A DNA stretch of 64,000 nucleotides, taken from positions 4,383,501 to 4,447,500 of the forward strand of contig NC_063171.1 of the NCBI RefSeq assembly GCF_023159225.1, given 5' to 3'. The translations under genes and the position numbers were made by a program. Under the pieces are notes generated by a model, which did not search any database, was not told the origin of the DNA, and worked only from the letters and a program-made list of their open reading frames with translations. This document shows positions 22,912 through 34,826 of this stretch, piece after piece (positions within the stretch are counted from its first letter, which is position 1; each line of letters begins with the position of its first letter). Source of the DNA: Perognathus longimembris pacificus (Eukaryota > Chordata > Mammalia > Rodentia > Heteromyidae).

Positions 22912-24354
22912 TAAGAAGGGATATCTTATGTAATTGTTTAACGTGCAGTTAAAGCATAAAAGATCTCGAGCATAGCTACCCATTGCACAACTCCTAGGAA
23001 CAACAGTGACTTCCAGGTGTAATGGTAAGCTTTCTTAAGTTACACCATGGACAGGGTCTGTAACTGTACGCCATGTCTGACTGGGTATAGTCACATGCAT
23101 CACCTGCAGCTATGTGCAGCCACATTGTGGTCACAGTGACGATTTCTCCTGTACAATGGGCCTAATGAGAAAAGTCAGTCCAGTAGCTTTATTCTAGTTC
23201 CTCATCTTTCATTTCTTCCCCTTTTTTTATTCCCAATCTTATTCAGTATAGATCCTATAATCTGTAATTTTAACCCATGATTAACATTATACTTACTTTC
23301 TGTAATGATCAGTGTTTTTTTCATATCTGATAGTATTTCGGTACTGGAGCTGCTAATCTCTGAGTGAGTTTTGTTGTTTAGAACTGGAAAAAGTTATAAA
23401 ACATGCTAATCAGCTCCTCTAAGTTCATATTCTATTTTTACGTATTTATCTTGTTAAATTTAAGTTCATGTTTTAATCTATCATAGTAAAACATACTGAA
23501 TAGAACCTGAGAATTACACAGGTTCTTAGCCTAGGCCTCTTTTGGGTTGTCTGCCTGCTTTGCCATTTCAGTTAATTTGGAAGATCTGACCCCCCAGTCT
23601 GCCACCACTAAAAATCTGCTGACTGACATACTGTTTCAAAGAGAAAGTTGGAATTGTCTTAAAGAATATATTGTACAGTGCTGATAAAACACTTAAAAAA
23701 TCCCTTTTATCTGTGATTAGTTTGGTATGTGCAGAGAAGATAAACATAGTGGTGACTCTTGTTTACGATACATTGCCTGCATAAATGGACATGCCAAATG
23801 GATTCCTTGTACAACTAACTAATGCTAATAAACATTTGATCTTCTCATTACAAAAAGAATATTGCCTGTTTCCATATATTATGTAAGCATGCCTACATCT
23901 CTGTGCCCTGGCCTCCTTCTGGGCTCTGCACAAGTACTTTTCTTCTATGTATAGATAAGTCTTCTGTACAGATTTTAGCCTTCATGTTTGGCCTGGCCCA
24001 TTATGATTCCATTTATATAAATTATTCAGGAAAGGCAAATTTATACTGACAGGAACTAAGTTAGTAGCTAATTGGGATTGAGACTAGGAATGGACATTCC
24101 AAATAAATGAATATTTTGAGGTAATAAATCTATTCCAAAATCTAAATAAAAATAAATTCTAAAACTGGATTGTGATGATGGTTGTACATTTTAGTACATT
24201 CATCAAAGCTCATTGTATTTTCTATTGATAACATATCAATATATGGTATATGAAGTATACTTGAGTTAAGTTGTTTCTAATAAAAGCAATGCATAGTGTA
24301 TTTTATGACATTGCTAATTTCACTAACACTGATAATAGAAAATGATGAAACCAA

Positions 24355-24672
24355 ATGTGGTGGCTCACATCTGAAATCCCAGGCAGAAATCAGGAGATCA
24401 TGGTTCAAGGCCAAATGAGGCAGAAAAAGAGTTAGTAAGACTTCATTTTAATAAATAAATTCTTGAACTTGTGGGACTTGCATCTGTGATCCCAGGTAGG
24501 CAGGAAGCTGTAGGTAGGAAGATTGAGGTCTGAGGCCAACCCTAAGCAAAAATATGTAACCTTATCTAAAAAATAGTTAAAGCACAAGAGGATTGGATTT
24601 GTGACTCAAGTGGTAGAGAGCTATTGACCAAGTGCTTGTCTATCAACCAACCCCCAGTTCTGCCAAAACAAC
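24355..24672 (+). mobile_element. Old dimeric 7SL + ID-like SINE
   Basis: Two tandem B1-like units (GGTGGCTCACATCTGAAATCC and GGACTTGCATCTGTGATCCC) followed by an ID-like module (GTGACTCAAGTGGTAGAG). Confidence 0.7.
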
Positions 24673-25724
24673 ATGAAGTGACATAAGAGAATGTAATATG
24701 CCGTACTTCACTTAGATATCGGAAAATCAAATTAGCAATATTGCATCACAAGGACTGTTTTTAAACAAAATTTTCTAAGTCATAATGTAATGAGTAAAGT
24801 ATCTGTTTCTAATCCACTGGTTCCAGTATACCAAGTTACAATTTTGATCCTTCTGTACTTTGCCTACAGCTCTCACTCTGAATGGTTAGCATAGCATGTG
24901 ACAGTTTGTTTGAGATGAAGATGTCCTAGAAAGAATTCATGGCCAATAACAATTAGTTTATGTATTTTTAGGACTCTGACTTTAATTAAAGCATTGTTAG
25001 CATAAGGTGGTTTAATCTGAACTGAAAGGCTGCATGGCGGGGGGTATTTGTTCTTATTTTACATGAGGATGATTCTTGAATGCATAGGTCAGATTGAGAG
25101 TTTAATTAACTGCCCATGAAAAAGGGAAATACTATTATACAAGAAAGAAAGTGAAGTGTTCATTTTGTAAGGAGGATAATGTAAACAAAGGAGCTTAGTA
25201 AGAAATGGTAAACTCTACTTCTAGGAAGGGGTGGGTGGGGAGCTAGGTTTGCTATAATCAGTGCTTTCCCTAAATGACAGATAATTTTAGAAAACCCACA
25301 GCTGGCCATGTCCAGATATTCTTCTTCTCCAATGAGAAATGCTAAAAGAGGGTGGTTTTCAAAGGAAAGAATGGATTTTCTGGACAATTGGTTTGCTTAG
25401 GTGAATCTTGTTCAGACTTTCTCCTTGGGAACCTGAAAAGTATAAAGCATTTGAGCACAGGTATTCTTATTTGATGCTAAGAGAAAATAATTTTTAAATA
25501 TTTTTGTACATATTAGACTTCTCTTCACTTATTCAGAACTTAATTAAATTTAAAATTGTCAATCTAGTATTTATTTAAAACTACCAAATGTGAATTGTCT
25601 GAGAATATTTGGATATGTTTTGTTGTATGGGCAGCATCTTATTTATAAGGTGGACATACTTTCACGTATATACCAAAGATCATTTTTTTCCAAAACACTA
25701 ATTGCAGCCAGAACATCTGTTGTT

Positions 25725-25903
25725 GTTTTTTTGTTTTTTTGGGGTTTTTTTTGTTTTGTTTTTTTCTCAAGGATAGCACTCTGCCACTTGAGCCACAGCG
25801 CCACTTCTGGCCGTTTTCTATATATGTGGTGCTGGGGAATCAAACCTAGGGCTTCATGTATACAAGGCAAGCACTCTTGCCACTAGGCCATATTCCCAGC
25901 CCC
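25725..25903 (-). mobile_element. ID-dimer SINE truncated at its 3' end
   Basis: Minus-strand copy. The T/G-rich run 25725-25767 joins directly to CTCAAGGATAGCACTCTGCC, so about 55 bases of the right unit are absent although a T-rich tail and a TSD exist. The 12-bp TSD ACATCTGTTGTT is at 25713-25724 and 25904-25915. Confidence 0.92.
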
Positions 25904-26517
25904 ACATCTGTTGTTCTTATGCAGGGGATTAAAAATGAGCTATTTTTGTTGAAGTTCAGCTGCAGAGTAGAAGAATATTAAAATAGTTTGCCAAAAGTTT
26001 TACCTACTCTAGGTTTTTCCTTTCATGGAACTTTTAAAATATCCTTTTACTTTATATTAGAAAGCCCCATTTCTATTTGAAAAGCTTGAAGTTTTATATG
26101 GTTTTAAGATGGGCTAAGTTGTCAGAATGCAAAAGTTATAAGACTCACAACCTTGGTATTTTGAATACAAAATTATTATCTAAGTTTAAATTTCCAAGGA
26201 ATAATTATTTACAAAATCCTATTTGTTCTTCTTTTAAATATGAAATTGTTTTGTTCTTACAGCATATCTGACTTACATCTGTATTAGCTTTCTCTTGATA
26301 AGGGAGATTGTCACGTGTGTTAGAATTCACTGGGATGGCTTTAATGGCCTGTTATGTTTCCAAGACTTGCTAAATTTTGCCTGCTATCTTTATCAAATGA
26401 AAAAGTGTTTTTATATACTATTATACTTTAGGAGCCAACACGAGTCACTGAATTGATTAGTACTCAGGGAACTGACATTTTTCTGATTTCTTGTGTCCTT
26501 CAAGATAGCAATAGCAG

Positions 26518-26721
26518 GGCTGGGGATATGGCCTAGAGGCAAGAGTGCTTGCCTTGTATACATGAGGCCCTGGGTTTGATTCCCCAGCACCACATATACA
26601 GAAAACGGCCAGAAGTGGCGCTGTGGCTCAAATGGCAGAGTGCTAACCTTGAGCAAAAAGAAGCCAGGGACAGTGCTCAGGCCCTGAGTTCAAGGCCCAG
26701 GACTGGCCAAAAAAAAAAAAA
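26518..26721 (+). mobile_element. ID-dimer SINE
   Basis: Full-length plus-strand copy with 16-bp perfect TSD AAGATAGCAATAGCAG (26502-26517 and 26722-26737) and an A tail of about 16. Confidence 0.96.
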
Positions 26722-27317
26722 AAGATAGCAATAGCAGCAGAACTCATAATAAGTTCATGATTTGCTTTCATCTAGAAGAGTACAAAAGGTTTAGTAAAGT
26801 ATAGCAGGAAGAAAGGCAGTACTAGCCATCAAGTTGCCTGTAGTCTAACCAGCCCTTAAATGTAAAGTTGCAATGTGCCTCTCATGAATATCTTGTTAAA
26901 ATGAAAATCATGGCCCCGAGTCTACCTTCTAACCAGATGCAAAATGACAGGGACATTGCCGGCCCACAGGCTGCATTCTGAGATGGAAGGACTCCATGGA
27001 TTCCTCAGTGTTCATGTAGGAGTCAGCCTGTACATCCTACATGGCATATGTTTACTGAGGCTTTCCTTATCGTTAACATAACAGCACTGGGCAATGACAA
27101 CTGTCATGGGCTGGAGAACAAAGATTACACAACAGAGATTCTTACATTATACTCTTACAGATTAATCTGTAAGAATGTGAGCATTATTTTCTTTCTAACT
27201 GTGCTAACTTATAGAACCAGACTGACACAACAATGGCAATCTGCTTACTGGAACTAAATATTTATAGACAGGAAGCTGTCTATATATAAGTGGCATTGTG
27301 GATGGAATTCATAGTCT

Positions 27318-27690
27318 TGGGTTTCTTAGGCAAAAGCTCTACCACCTTAGCCATATCTCCAGCTCCTTTCTGCACTGGTTATTTTTAATTAATTTTATTT
27401 TTTTTTGCCAGTCCTGGGCCTTGGACTCAGGGCCTGAGCACTGTCCCTGGCTTCTTTTTGCTCAAGGCTAGCACTCTGCCACTTGAGCCACAGCGCCACT
27501 TCTGGCCATTTTCTGTATATGTGGTGCTGGGGAATCGAACCCAGGGCCTCATGTATATGAAGCAGGCACTCTTGCCACTAGGCCATATCCCCAGCCCCTG
27601 CACTGGTTATTTTTGAGGCAGATTCTCACTTGATAGCTGGGCCACAACCCTCGTACTGTATTTTGCCTTGTTACTGGGAATCACAAGTGG
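27318..27690 (-). mobile_element. Old SINE split by the 27387 insertion
   Basis: GCAAAAGCTCTACCACCTTAG on the left and TTGAGGCAGATTCTCACTTG, then GCTGGGCCACAACCCTC, on the right resemble a decayed minus-strand B4-like element. Confidence 0.55.
27387..27597 (-). mobile_element. ID-dimer SINE inside an older SINE
   Basis: Full-length minus-strand copy with perfect 17-bp TSD CTGCACTGGTTATTTTT (27370-27386 and 27598-27614). Confidence 0.96.
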
Positions 27691-28111
27691 GAGGGCCTGG
27701 AGAACACACATTTCAGTCCACTGCTGCCACACAGCATGGTGGGCCTCATGGGTCTAGAACTTCCAGTAGTTCCAGAAGAAAAAATACAGATTTCATCTGA
27801 AAATTTCAAGTTTTAAAAATCTTGCTATTAATTTAAATCTCTCAAAAACATTGTTCTAGCCAAGAAAACACATCTGTGTACCAGTATAGCCCATGAGCCA
27901 TATATTTACAGTGCTCAGTGTAAAATACATTGAAGCCTCTTAATGCACCTCTCATGAATGTCAAATTGTGAATTTTCAATAGAAAACTCTAACCTTTTGT
28001 CTTTAGACTATGGTCATAAGTAATAGCCTCTGTTGTCTGCATTTGGAAGCTCTGATATAAGATTGGTGCATGATCGTAAAACCTGTCTTTTCTTCTTCTC
28101 TCACACTCCAG

Positions 28112-28309
28112 ATTACAGAACAGGTCCGTGTTTCACTCAGGTCAACAACCAGATGTGCCAAGGGCAGCTGACAGGGATTGTCTGCACGAAGACCCTGTGC
28201 TGTGCTACCATTGGCCGGGCGTGGGGCCATCCATGTGAGCTTTGTCCTGCCCAGCCTCAACCTTGCAGGAGGGGGTTCATCCCCAATATTCGTACTGGGG
28301 CTTGCCAAG
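28112..28309 (+). CDS. FBN2: FBN2 exon: fibrillin-2 hybrid domain 1
   Basis: Internal coding exon of fibrillin-2, a secreted cysteine-rich glycoprotein that assembles into extracellular microfibrils. It is bounded by a strong pyrimidine tract and AG (28110-28111) and by a GTGAGT donor (28310). It is 198 nt and phase 1-1: the first two bases complete a split Asp codon and the last base opens the next. The translation starts [16 protein letters not shown] and ends [11 protein letters not shown]. It has nine cysteines including a CC pair ([11 protein letters not shown]), matching fibrillin hybrid domain 1, which is known for an odd, unpaired cysteine. [14 protein letters not shown] fits fibrillin-2; fibrillin-1 has different residues after PCFT. 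The upstream EGF exon is not in the window. Assignment to FBN2 over FBN1 rests on remembered family differences; membership in the fibrillin family is near certain. Confidence 0.96.
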
Positions 28310-29097
28310 GTGAGTCTGCTGTCTGTCTGTGTGCAGAGCCACTTACATGTCACCTCTCATTTGCCTGGAGTGGAAGACTCTGGCACTGTATATGGTAACC
28401 TTGAACACACTATCCATTTTTGAGAGAGGATTTGTAAACAAGCCTGACCAGAGAGGGTTTATATTTTTGTCACCTAATAAATAACTAAGTCTCAAGTATT
28501 GACATTAATGGAATGGAAAAGAGAGGCACAAGTGAAAAATAAGGGAAAATCTTAAAATCTGTTTTGTGATATTTATAAGAGGACAAGCCTCTCTATCTTC
28601 AACCAAAGGGTGTGTCTCCTCTGTCCTCCCCACCCCGCCCCCCCAGCTGCACACTCACCCAGGAAAGAGATATCTTCTTTCTGATTTCATTCAGACTGTT
28701 AGAACCTGAACTGAGGACAGCAGAGGCACCCCAGTTTGTCTCTAGATTGGTTTTCCTTTTCCTTTTTCTTTTGGATAACTATTGAGTCTTTACAGATAAA
28801 GTGCCTACAGTAATTCAGCCCTCATGACTCACATTGGTTACAATCTTGTCTTTGAATGATCTCTTGGTGTTCTCAGTTCTGTCCATGTCACGGATGTATG
28901 TATCAAAGTTCCATCAGGGACAAGGGGTGCTATAATAGCTCATTTCAGCCCAAGAAGCTCCAAATGGTTATATCCTTACTGTTTCAACATTTTAGCTAAT
29001 CTTAATTCTTATCACATACTGTTTCATTATTTTAACCAATCTTAAATTCTTATCACTCTTGGTTATTTCTCTTAATGTATTGAATTTTTATTATTTT

Positions 29098-29337
29098 TTT
29101 GGTGCTGATCTTGGGCTGCTTGAATCTAGGACCTGGTGGCTATCCTTGGGTTGTTTTTTTGCTCAAGACTAACATTCTACCACTTGGGCTACACCTATAC
29201 TTCAGGCTTTTTGGAAGTTATTTGTAGATATGAGTACCATGGGCTTTCTTGCCTGGGGTTGACTTTGAACTATGATCTCAGATCTCAACCTTTTCTGTAG
29301 GTAGGATTGTAGGCATGAGCCACTCACTGGTGCCTGC
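29098..29337 (-). mobile_element. B4-like SINE
   Basis: TTGCTCAAGACTAACATTC, TACCACTTGGGCTACACC (ID-like), then GATCTCAGATCTCAACC and GGCATGAGCCACTCACTGG (7SL-like head). Confidence 0.85.
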
Positions 29338-29622
29338 CAAAATACATTTTGTTTTAGAGCTTGGAAATATTCTCTCTAATGAGCTTTGAAATGGTAGTTG
29401 TATTCACATTGCATAGTTATAAGGAAATAGAATGATTCTTGAATTTGTTACAGAAATGATACTATTCCTATATGAGATGTAGGGAATTAATTTGCTATAG
29501 TTAAACATTGTGCAAAGTTCGATCTGAAATTTATTAAATTGGTGTTAGTGAGTAGTTTTAGAAGTGACGACAATAGGTTTCCTCCCACACCATCATGTAA
29601 GTGTCCTATTTTAGAAAGCAAG

Positions 29623-29836
29623 CCAGGTGCTGGTGGCTCATGCCTGTCATCCTAGTTACTTCACAATTTGAAGCCAACCAGGGCAGAAAAGTCTCAGAGA
29701 CTCCGTATCAGTTAACTGACAAAATGCTGGACTGGAGGCATGGCTCAAGAGGTAGAGTACAAGCCATGAGCAAGTAAGCCAGTCAAGAGTTCGAGGTCCT
29801 GAGTTCAAGCTATGATACTGGTACACACACAAAAAT
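29623..29836 (+). mobile_element. B4-like SINE
   Basis: GCTGGTGGCTCATGCCTGTC through GGCATGGCTCAAGAGGTAG and CCTGAGTTCAAGC, ending in a CACACACAAAAA tail. Confidence 0.88.
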
Positions 29837-30343
29837 AATCTTTCTAATGTACCACACCCCACACCCCAAATGAGAACTATGGTTTTAGAAGTTCATATGT
29901 AAGTGCTTTGCATATTTTATTAAATGTCTCCTCAAAATTTTTGTTCATTTTGTAGTTTTATAAAAAGTAATACAGGTTTAATGTCTCTAATCTGAAACCC
30001 AAAGGACTCCCAAATCCAAACCTTTTGAGCACTAACTTGATGCAAAACGTCAGAATTGTAGTAATACCTGCCCTCATGTGACAGGTTGCAATGAAAATAC
30101 ACATTATATAGAATCTCATGTAGTTTTGCCTTCACACTCTGTGCGTAGTATACATGAAACAGAAATTAATTCTGCCCTTAGACTCCATTCGTACCCATAC
30201 TTCCTTTTGTTTATTCAAATATTTCAAAACACATCCAGAATGTTTTGTAACACTGGAATGCATTCTTAAAACATTAAAAATTTGATCCTTGTGGTCTCAG
30301 GAATTTCAACTAAGGGATCTTCAAGCTATATTAAAAATTGTTC

Positions 30344-30460
30344 TCAGCTGAGTCACTAATGGCTTGTAATCCTAGCTACTCAGGAGGCTGAGATCTGAGG
30401 ATTACAGTTTGAAGCAAGCTTTGATAGGAAAGTCCAGGAGACTTTTATCTCTAGTTAATC

Positions 30461-30543
<83 letters not shown>

Positions 30544-30620
30544 AGAAGTGGTGCTGTGGCTCAAGTGGTATCACTCAGGCCCAGAGTTCAAGTGCCAGGA
30601 CCATGTCCCCCCCCGAAAAA
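30344..30620 (+). mobile_element. B4-like SINE with an internal microsatellite
   Basis: The 7SL-derived head (GGCTTGTAATCCTAGCTACTC) and the ID-like tail (GTGCTGTGGCTCAAGTGG) are separated by a compound (TC)n(AC)n tract where other copies have a short A-rich linker. Confidence 0.85.
30465..30541. repeat. Compound (TC)n(AC)n microsatellite
   Basis: About 17 TC units followed by about 21 CA units. Confidence 0.97.
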
Positions 30621-31184
30621 AGTCTGTATCTAAACTCCTATCCAGTCATAATTACAGAGATAACCCAAGGGTCACAATGTAATTCAGTGGATTAGAAACA
30701 TTTTATTTTATCAATGTAAACCTGTTGTCACTTGTGGACTAAGAATGGATTTTTAGTAGCAATCACAGATGAGGTGCCAGGCTATCTTTATCTTAGATCA
30801 GGATGAAGATTGTGTGAAATGTCATGTTTAATCTATTGCTTTAGTATAGACAGTAAAATTTCTAGGTTTTTTTTGTATGAAAATCAGTCTAATTATGCAT
30901 TATCCAGGAGAGTATAACAATTTCTTTTGTAGGAAAAGTGTACTATAATATAATCTATATGGTATTTGTTGTACTCCATAGATTTCCCAGACTGGCATAA
31001 CATGTGAACTATATAATTTACATAAATACACTATACTAACTAGGTTTTCTAGGATAATACTGACTAGATTTAATACTCATTTTTATTCTGTATCACTTTT
31101 TACCTTCTAAAATAGTTAACTTCCTTTTTGCTTCTATTCTTGCCAGTAAGATTAATAAACTCCACAAGGCATAAAGTCAGCTCA

Positions 31185-31295
31185 TTTTTGAGATCTTGCT
31201 CAGTTTTCTTGCTCACAGGTGGTGCTCTTCCACTTGAATCACACCTCTAGTGTAGCTTTTTGCTAATTAATTGGAGATAGAGTGTCACAGACACT
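31185..31295 (-). mobile_element. B4-like SINE fragment
   Basis: CTTGCTCACAGGTGGTGCTC, TTCCACTTGAATCACACC and TTAATTGGAGATAGAGTGTC match the reverse of the ID-like module and linker. Confidence 0.65.
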
Positions 31296-32436
31296 AACCA
31301 TGTTACTTACTGATACCTGTAAGGGTGCTGAAGCCGTGCTTAACATGAAGTAGATACTCATTACATGTCTTTTCAACTAATAAATCAGACTAAAATTGAA
31401 ATGCTTCTCAAACATCAAGGCAGTTTAGTCAGAGAAAGGCCTTAACTTCAACCAAAACATTCAGAATTAATTGACATTCCTCATCTGTGTTTATACTTAG
31501 AATTTTTTATTTCAGTATTTTGTCAGAGAGGCATAGTATTTCAAAAAACAATCATTTAAAAATATGTCATTTGATCTCAAATTTTAAAATGTCTTTCAGG
31601 GTTTAGTAATGTCTGAAAACTTATTTGATTGTGTTTATGTAGCATAGATAAGTTTTGGACTCCATTTGCCTTGAAATCTGATGGCTTTGTATAGTAATAG
31701 GAGCAATTGAAGTTTGCCACATGGTTAAGATATCTGGGAAAGCAAGTTAAAAAGTTCTGCATTATTTCAAAAATCATGGCATACCCAGAAAGTTCTCAAT
31801 TAAATATTAATTCTCATTTCAGGCTATTTTTAAACTACAGCTTACTGTGATCTCATTTTTTCCCTTTGAATTTCTAGACTTTAGACTCTTAGTCTTTACT
31901 AATTCCATATGCCAAATGAATCTGGAAGAAATGAGAAATGAAAAATAGCACTAAATTCACAATACATACATGATCATTTTTGCAGTATTTTTGTAAACAT
32001 TTTATAGAACTAAAAATAAATGTCAGCTACATGGACAATAAGTGTTTGTAGCCTAATATTGGTCCTCAAACATGGTTCCCTATAGCCAAGACATTAGCTT
32101 AAACATTTCTGAAGTTCTTAATACAGTCTCATCCTGTGGTGGATCCAGCTATAGTTGCTTAGTCTTTGGTTTTACAGGGATTGAATGCAGTGTTTGTGGA
32201 GTATGTTTATGTAATATGTAGGGTTAACTGGAAAATGAGAGGCAACAGAAAATTAAGATCTTACATTAACATACTGAGCAGTAGAAAAATCAGTACATTT
32301 TGTTTCTTTTTGAGGAAGCGATAACCAAAGGTAAGGTGCATGTTTCTAGTGAGCCATCATCATAATCCTTAGGTGCTTTAGTTTGAAAGACACATGTGCT
32401 CTTGCCTTTCATCCACATTTAGTACTGTTTGTGGGT

Positions 32437-32512
32437 AGTACTGTGGCTTGAACTCAGGGCCTTGTAGTTGCCAGGCAAGTGCTCTACCACTTGAGCTACA
32501 CATCATCTTATT
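32437..32512 (-). mobile_element. ID-like SINE fragment
   Basis: TGTGGCTTGAACTCAGGGCC and GGCAAGTGCTCTACCACTTG. Confidence 0.75.
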
Positions 32513-32703
32513 TTTTTTTTACATTCTATATTGTACAAAAAGACCAAAATTAGCACATATATAGGGCTTAAAGTTTAAGCTATTATGAAACAAGTGAATT
32601 AAACATTTTGAGGTTGAATTTTATCCTTTTAGAAAAATTAAAAAACCTTAAATATGTCTCAAACTGGTATGTGCATATGGTGTATAATGTGTTTTTGTTG
32701 TTG

Positions 32704-32705
<2 letters not shown>

Positions 32706-32746
<41 letters not shown>

Positions 32747-32760
32747 CGTGCGTGTGTTGG
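32706..32760. repeat. (TG)n with GCGTGCGTGCG variants
   Basis: About 27 dinucleotide units at the tail end of the adjacent minus-strand SINE. Confidence 0.96.
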
Positions 32761-32980
32761 TGCTGAAACACTGGGCCTGGGCACTGTCCCTGAGCTCTTC
32801 AGCTCAAGGCTAGTGATCTACCACTTGAGCCACAGTGACACTTCTGGTTTCCTGGTGGTTAATTGGAGATAAGAGTCTCACAGACTTTCCTGCCCAGGTT
32901 GGCTTTGAACCATAATCTTCAGATCTCAGCCTCCTGAGTAGCTAGAATTACAGGTGTGAGTCACTGGCATGTGGCTGATG
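32760..32980 (-). mobile_element. B4-like SINE
   Basis: Well preserved: GGGCCTGGGCACTGTCCCTG, TACCACTTGAGCCACAGTG, TTGGAGATAAGAGTCTCAC, GATCTCAGCCTCCTGAGTAG and ACAGGTGTGAGTCACTGG. Confidence 0.93.
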
Positions 32981-33206
32981 TATAATTTTAATACAAATAG
33001 TTTCCCAAACTTACATTTATCTTCGTGAGTCTATTCTGGGTAGACATGACATATTTTAAGATTAATACATGTTATTGTGTCTTTATGCATTCAATAGGGT
33101 ATAGGTATAATCGTCAGAAATATCTTGATGCAAATGATATAGTTATTCATTTATGTCACTTGATAGATATTAGACTCTTAAACTGGTCCTTAGGATTTAA
33201 CATGGA

Positions 33207-33530
33207 GAACAGGGCTGAAACTGTGGCTCAAGTAGCACAGTGCAATCCCAGCAAGTCCAAGATCCTCAATCAAACACTGGTCCTACGAATCAAGCAAAAA
33301 GAAAAAGAAATGTGGCACCGATGGCTCAAAAGCTGTGATCCTAGCTACTCTGGAGGCAGAGATCTGAAGTACTGCGGTTTGATGACAGCCAGTCCAGAAA
33401 AATCTTTGAGATTCCTTCCACTTTGCCAGCAAAAAGCCAGGTTGGAGAAGTGGTTCAAGTGGTAGTATGCCACCTTAGCCATGGCAAGGTCCAGAGTTCA
33501 AGTTCTGGAATCTGCAAAAACAATACCAAA
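33207..33530 (+). mobile_element. ID-like fragment followed by a B4-like SINE
   Basis: An ID-like piece (AACTGTGGCTCAAGTAGCAC, 33215-33300) precedes GGCTCAAAAGCTGTGATCCTAG and CTACTCTGGAGGCAGAG. A second ID-like module follows (GTGGTTCAAGTGGTAG to GAGTTCAAGTTCTGG). Confidence 0.75.
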
Positions 33531-34284
33531 AACATGATGTCAGTACCTTGTCTGTTATGTTCCATCTGTGGCTTATCCCTGCTGATAGCAAAGCATTGGT
33601 GCTTAGCCTCTGCTTCATTCCAGGTAACACAAGAGGTACATAATTTCACATATTCAATGTAGGGAGGACATAATTAGTTCACAGGACATGTACTTGAATA
33701 AAGAAATAGCACTACAGGCTGTAAACCAGGTCTTGTGAAACAAAAGCCAGTACACATTCTTTTCTATGGCCCTTAAGCTGATAATTCTAGGCCTTCTGCA
33801 AAGCACTAAATGCAAAGAAGATTTCATGATTATTTGGTTTATTTGAGGTACCTGAATTAATAAAGATAGTTATGGGCAAACGAATTCTTGGCTCTCTGCA
33901 TTGACCATACTAACCACATCATTATAACATTTAACTTTAAATGATTATGCTGTCTCAACATACATCATTCGTATATAACCTAAATCTACATAAATTTAGA
34001 TAGAGCAGGAGATTTCAGTCCTTTGAAACCAACCAGTAGTCCCATGAAAATAATGGATAGATTCCAACTCAGGACACTATAATACCTATAAAACTTATAA
34101 TACTTATTTAAAATCAGTGTTGGGAAGGCATTAGGACTGGGGAAGTGTTCCAAACATGTACTGTTAGTATGATCATTCTGAAAAGCTGTTCAGTATGTGT
34201 TTGTTTGAACCTAATGAAGGTTCCAGATGTTCTGTTGGTATGGAGAGGAATGTTCCTGGAAGGAAGACAGCTGATTCTCACTGT

Positions 34285-34362
34285 GAGAAAAACAGAGGAG
34301 GGAGGCAAGAAAAGAGGAAAGGAGGGAAAGAGAACAAGAAGAGAAAGAGGAGGAAGAGGAAA
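34285..34362. repeat. Polypurine tract
   Basis: 78 bases that are almost all A/G (three C interruptions), non-periodic, on the plus strand. The long open frames here in both directions are low-complexity artefacts. Confidence 0.9.
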
Positions 34363-34826
34363 CTTTGTGACAAGCCATTTCCAAGTGTCCACTAGGAGCC
34401 TTTTCGTCCACTCCTGGGGGCAAGGGAGATGTTAGGGGAGAAATAACAAGAAATAAGGACCACGAGCCAGCCATCTCTAACTTAAAGAGTACAAGGTGGA
34501 AGCCACACCATCACCTTGAAGTTCTCAATGAAAGTTGAGAATTATGCCCAGACCAAGAAAAGAATATAGAGTGTGTTCAGAAGCTGTTTAGGATCATATT
34601 TTCTACAAACTTTCAAACCAACCCATTTTTTTCTTGGCTCTCCTAAAACAAATGATTTTCTGCTTGAGGATATTGCTCTCATTGAAAAATGAACAATAAA
34701 AACTGAAAAAAGAAGGAAAAAGAACATAAGGAAATGGCAGTTGAATAATATTCCTTAAAAAATCCTAGTGAAATAAGTGCATGTTCAAATACTTCTTTTA
34801 TCTGAAAGAAGTTAAAAACAAAATAG

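Larger units (their letters stand above)
1..28111 (+). other. FBN2: FBN2 intron upstream of the hybrid-1 exon (3' 28 kb)
   Basis: No exon of fibrillin type and no other gene was recognised. The repeats listed separately account for much of 6850-9700, 13560-22926 and 25720-27700. In 1-470, 560-1075, 1670-6100, 8350-9210, 12000-13560, 22927-24350, 24670-25710, 25916-26500 and 26738-27300 I see only AT-rich sequence without recognisable features. The longest open frame there (2028-2510) has no recognisable domain. The region 10690-11260 is especially AT-rich, with short TA and ATAT runs. Confidence 0.85.

Noticed and set aside
1..28111. An upstream fibrillin EGF exon in the first intron segment
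   Set aside because: I looked for a short six-cysteine EGF frame with splice sites and found none. A translated search with the FBN2 EGF3 exon would settle it.
28033..28398. Start codon upstream of the hybrid-1 exon
   Set aside because: The open frame extends into intron on both sides, but splice signals at 28110 and 28310 and the fibrillin match define the exon; the ATG is intronic.
33025..33465. Open frame of 146 codons
   Set aside because: Largely made of ID-like and B4-like SINE sequence.
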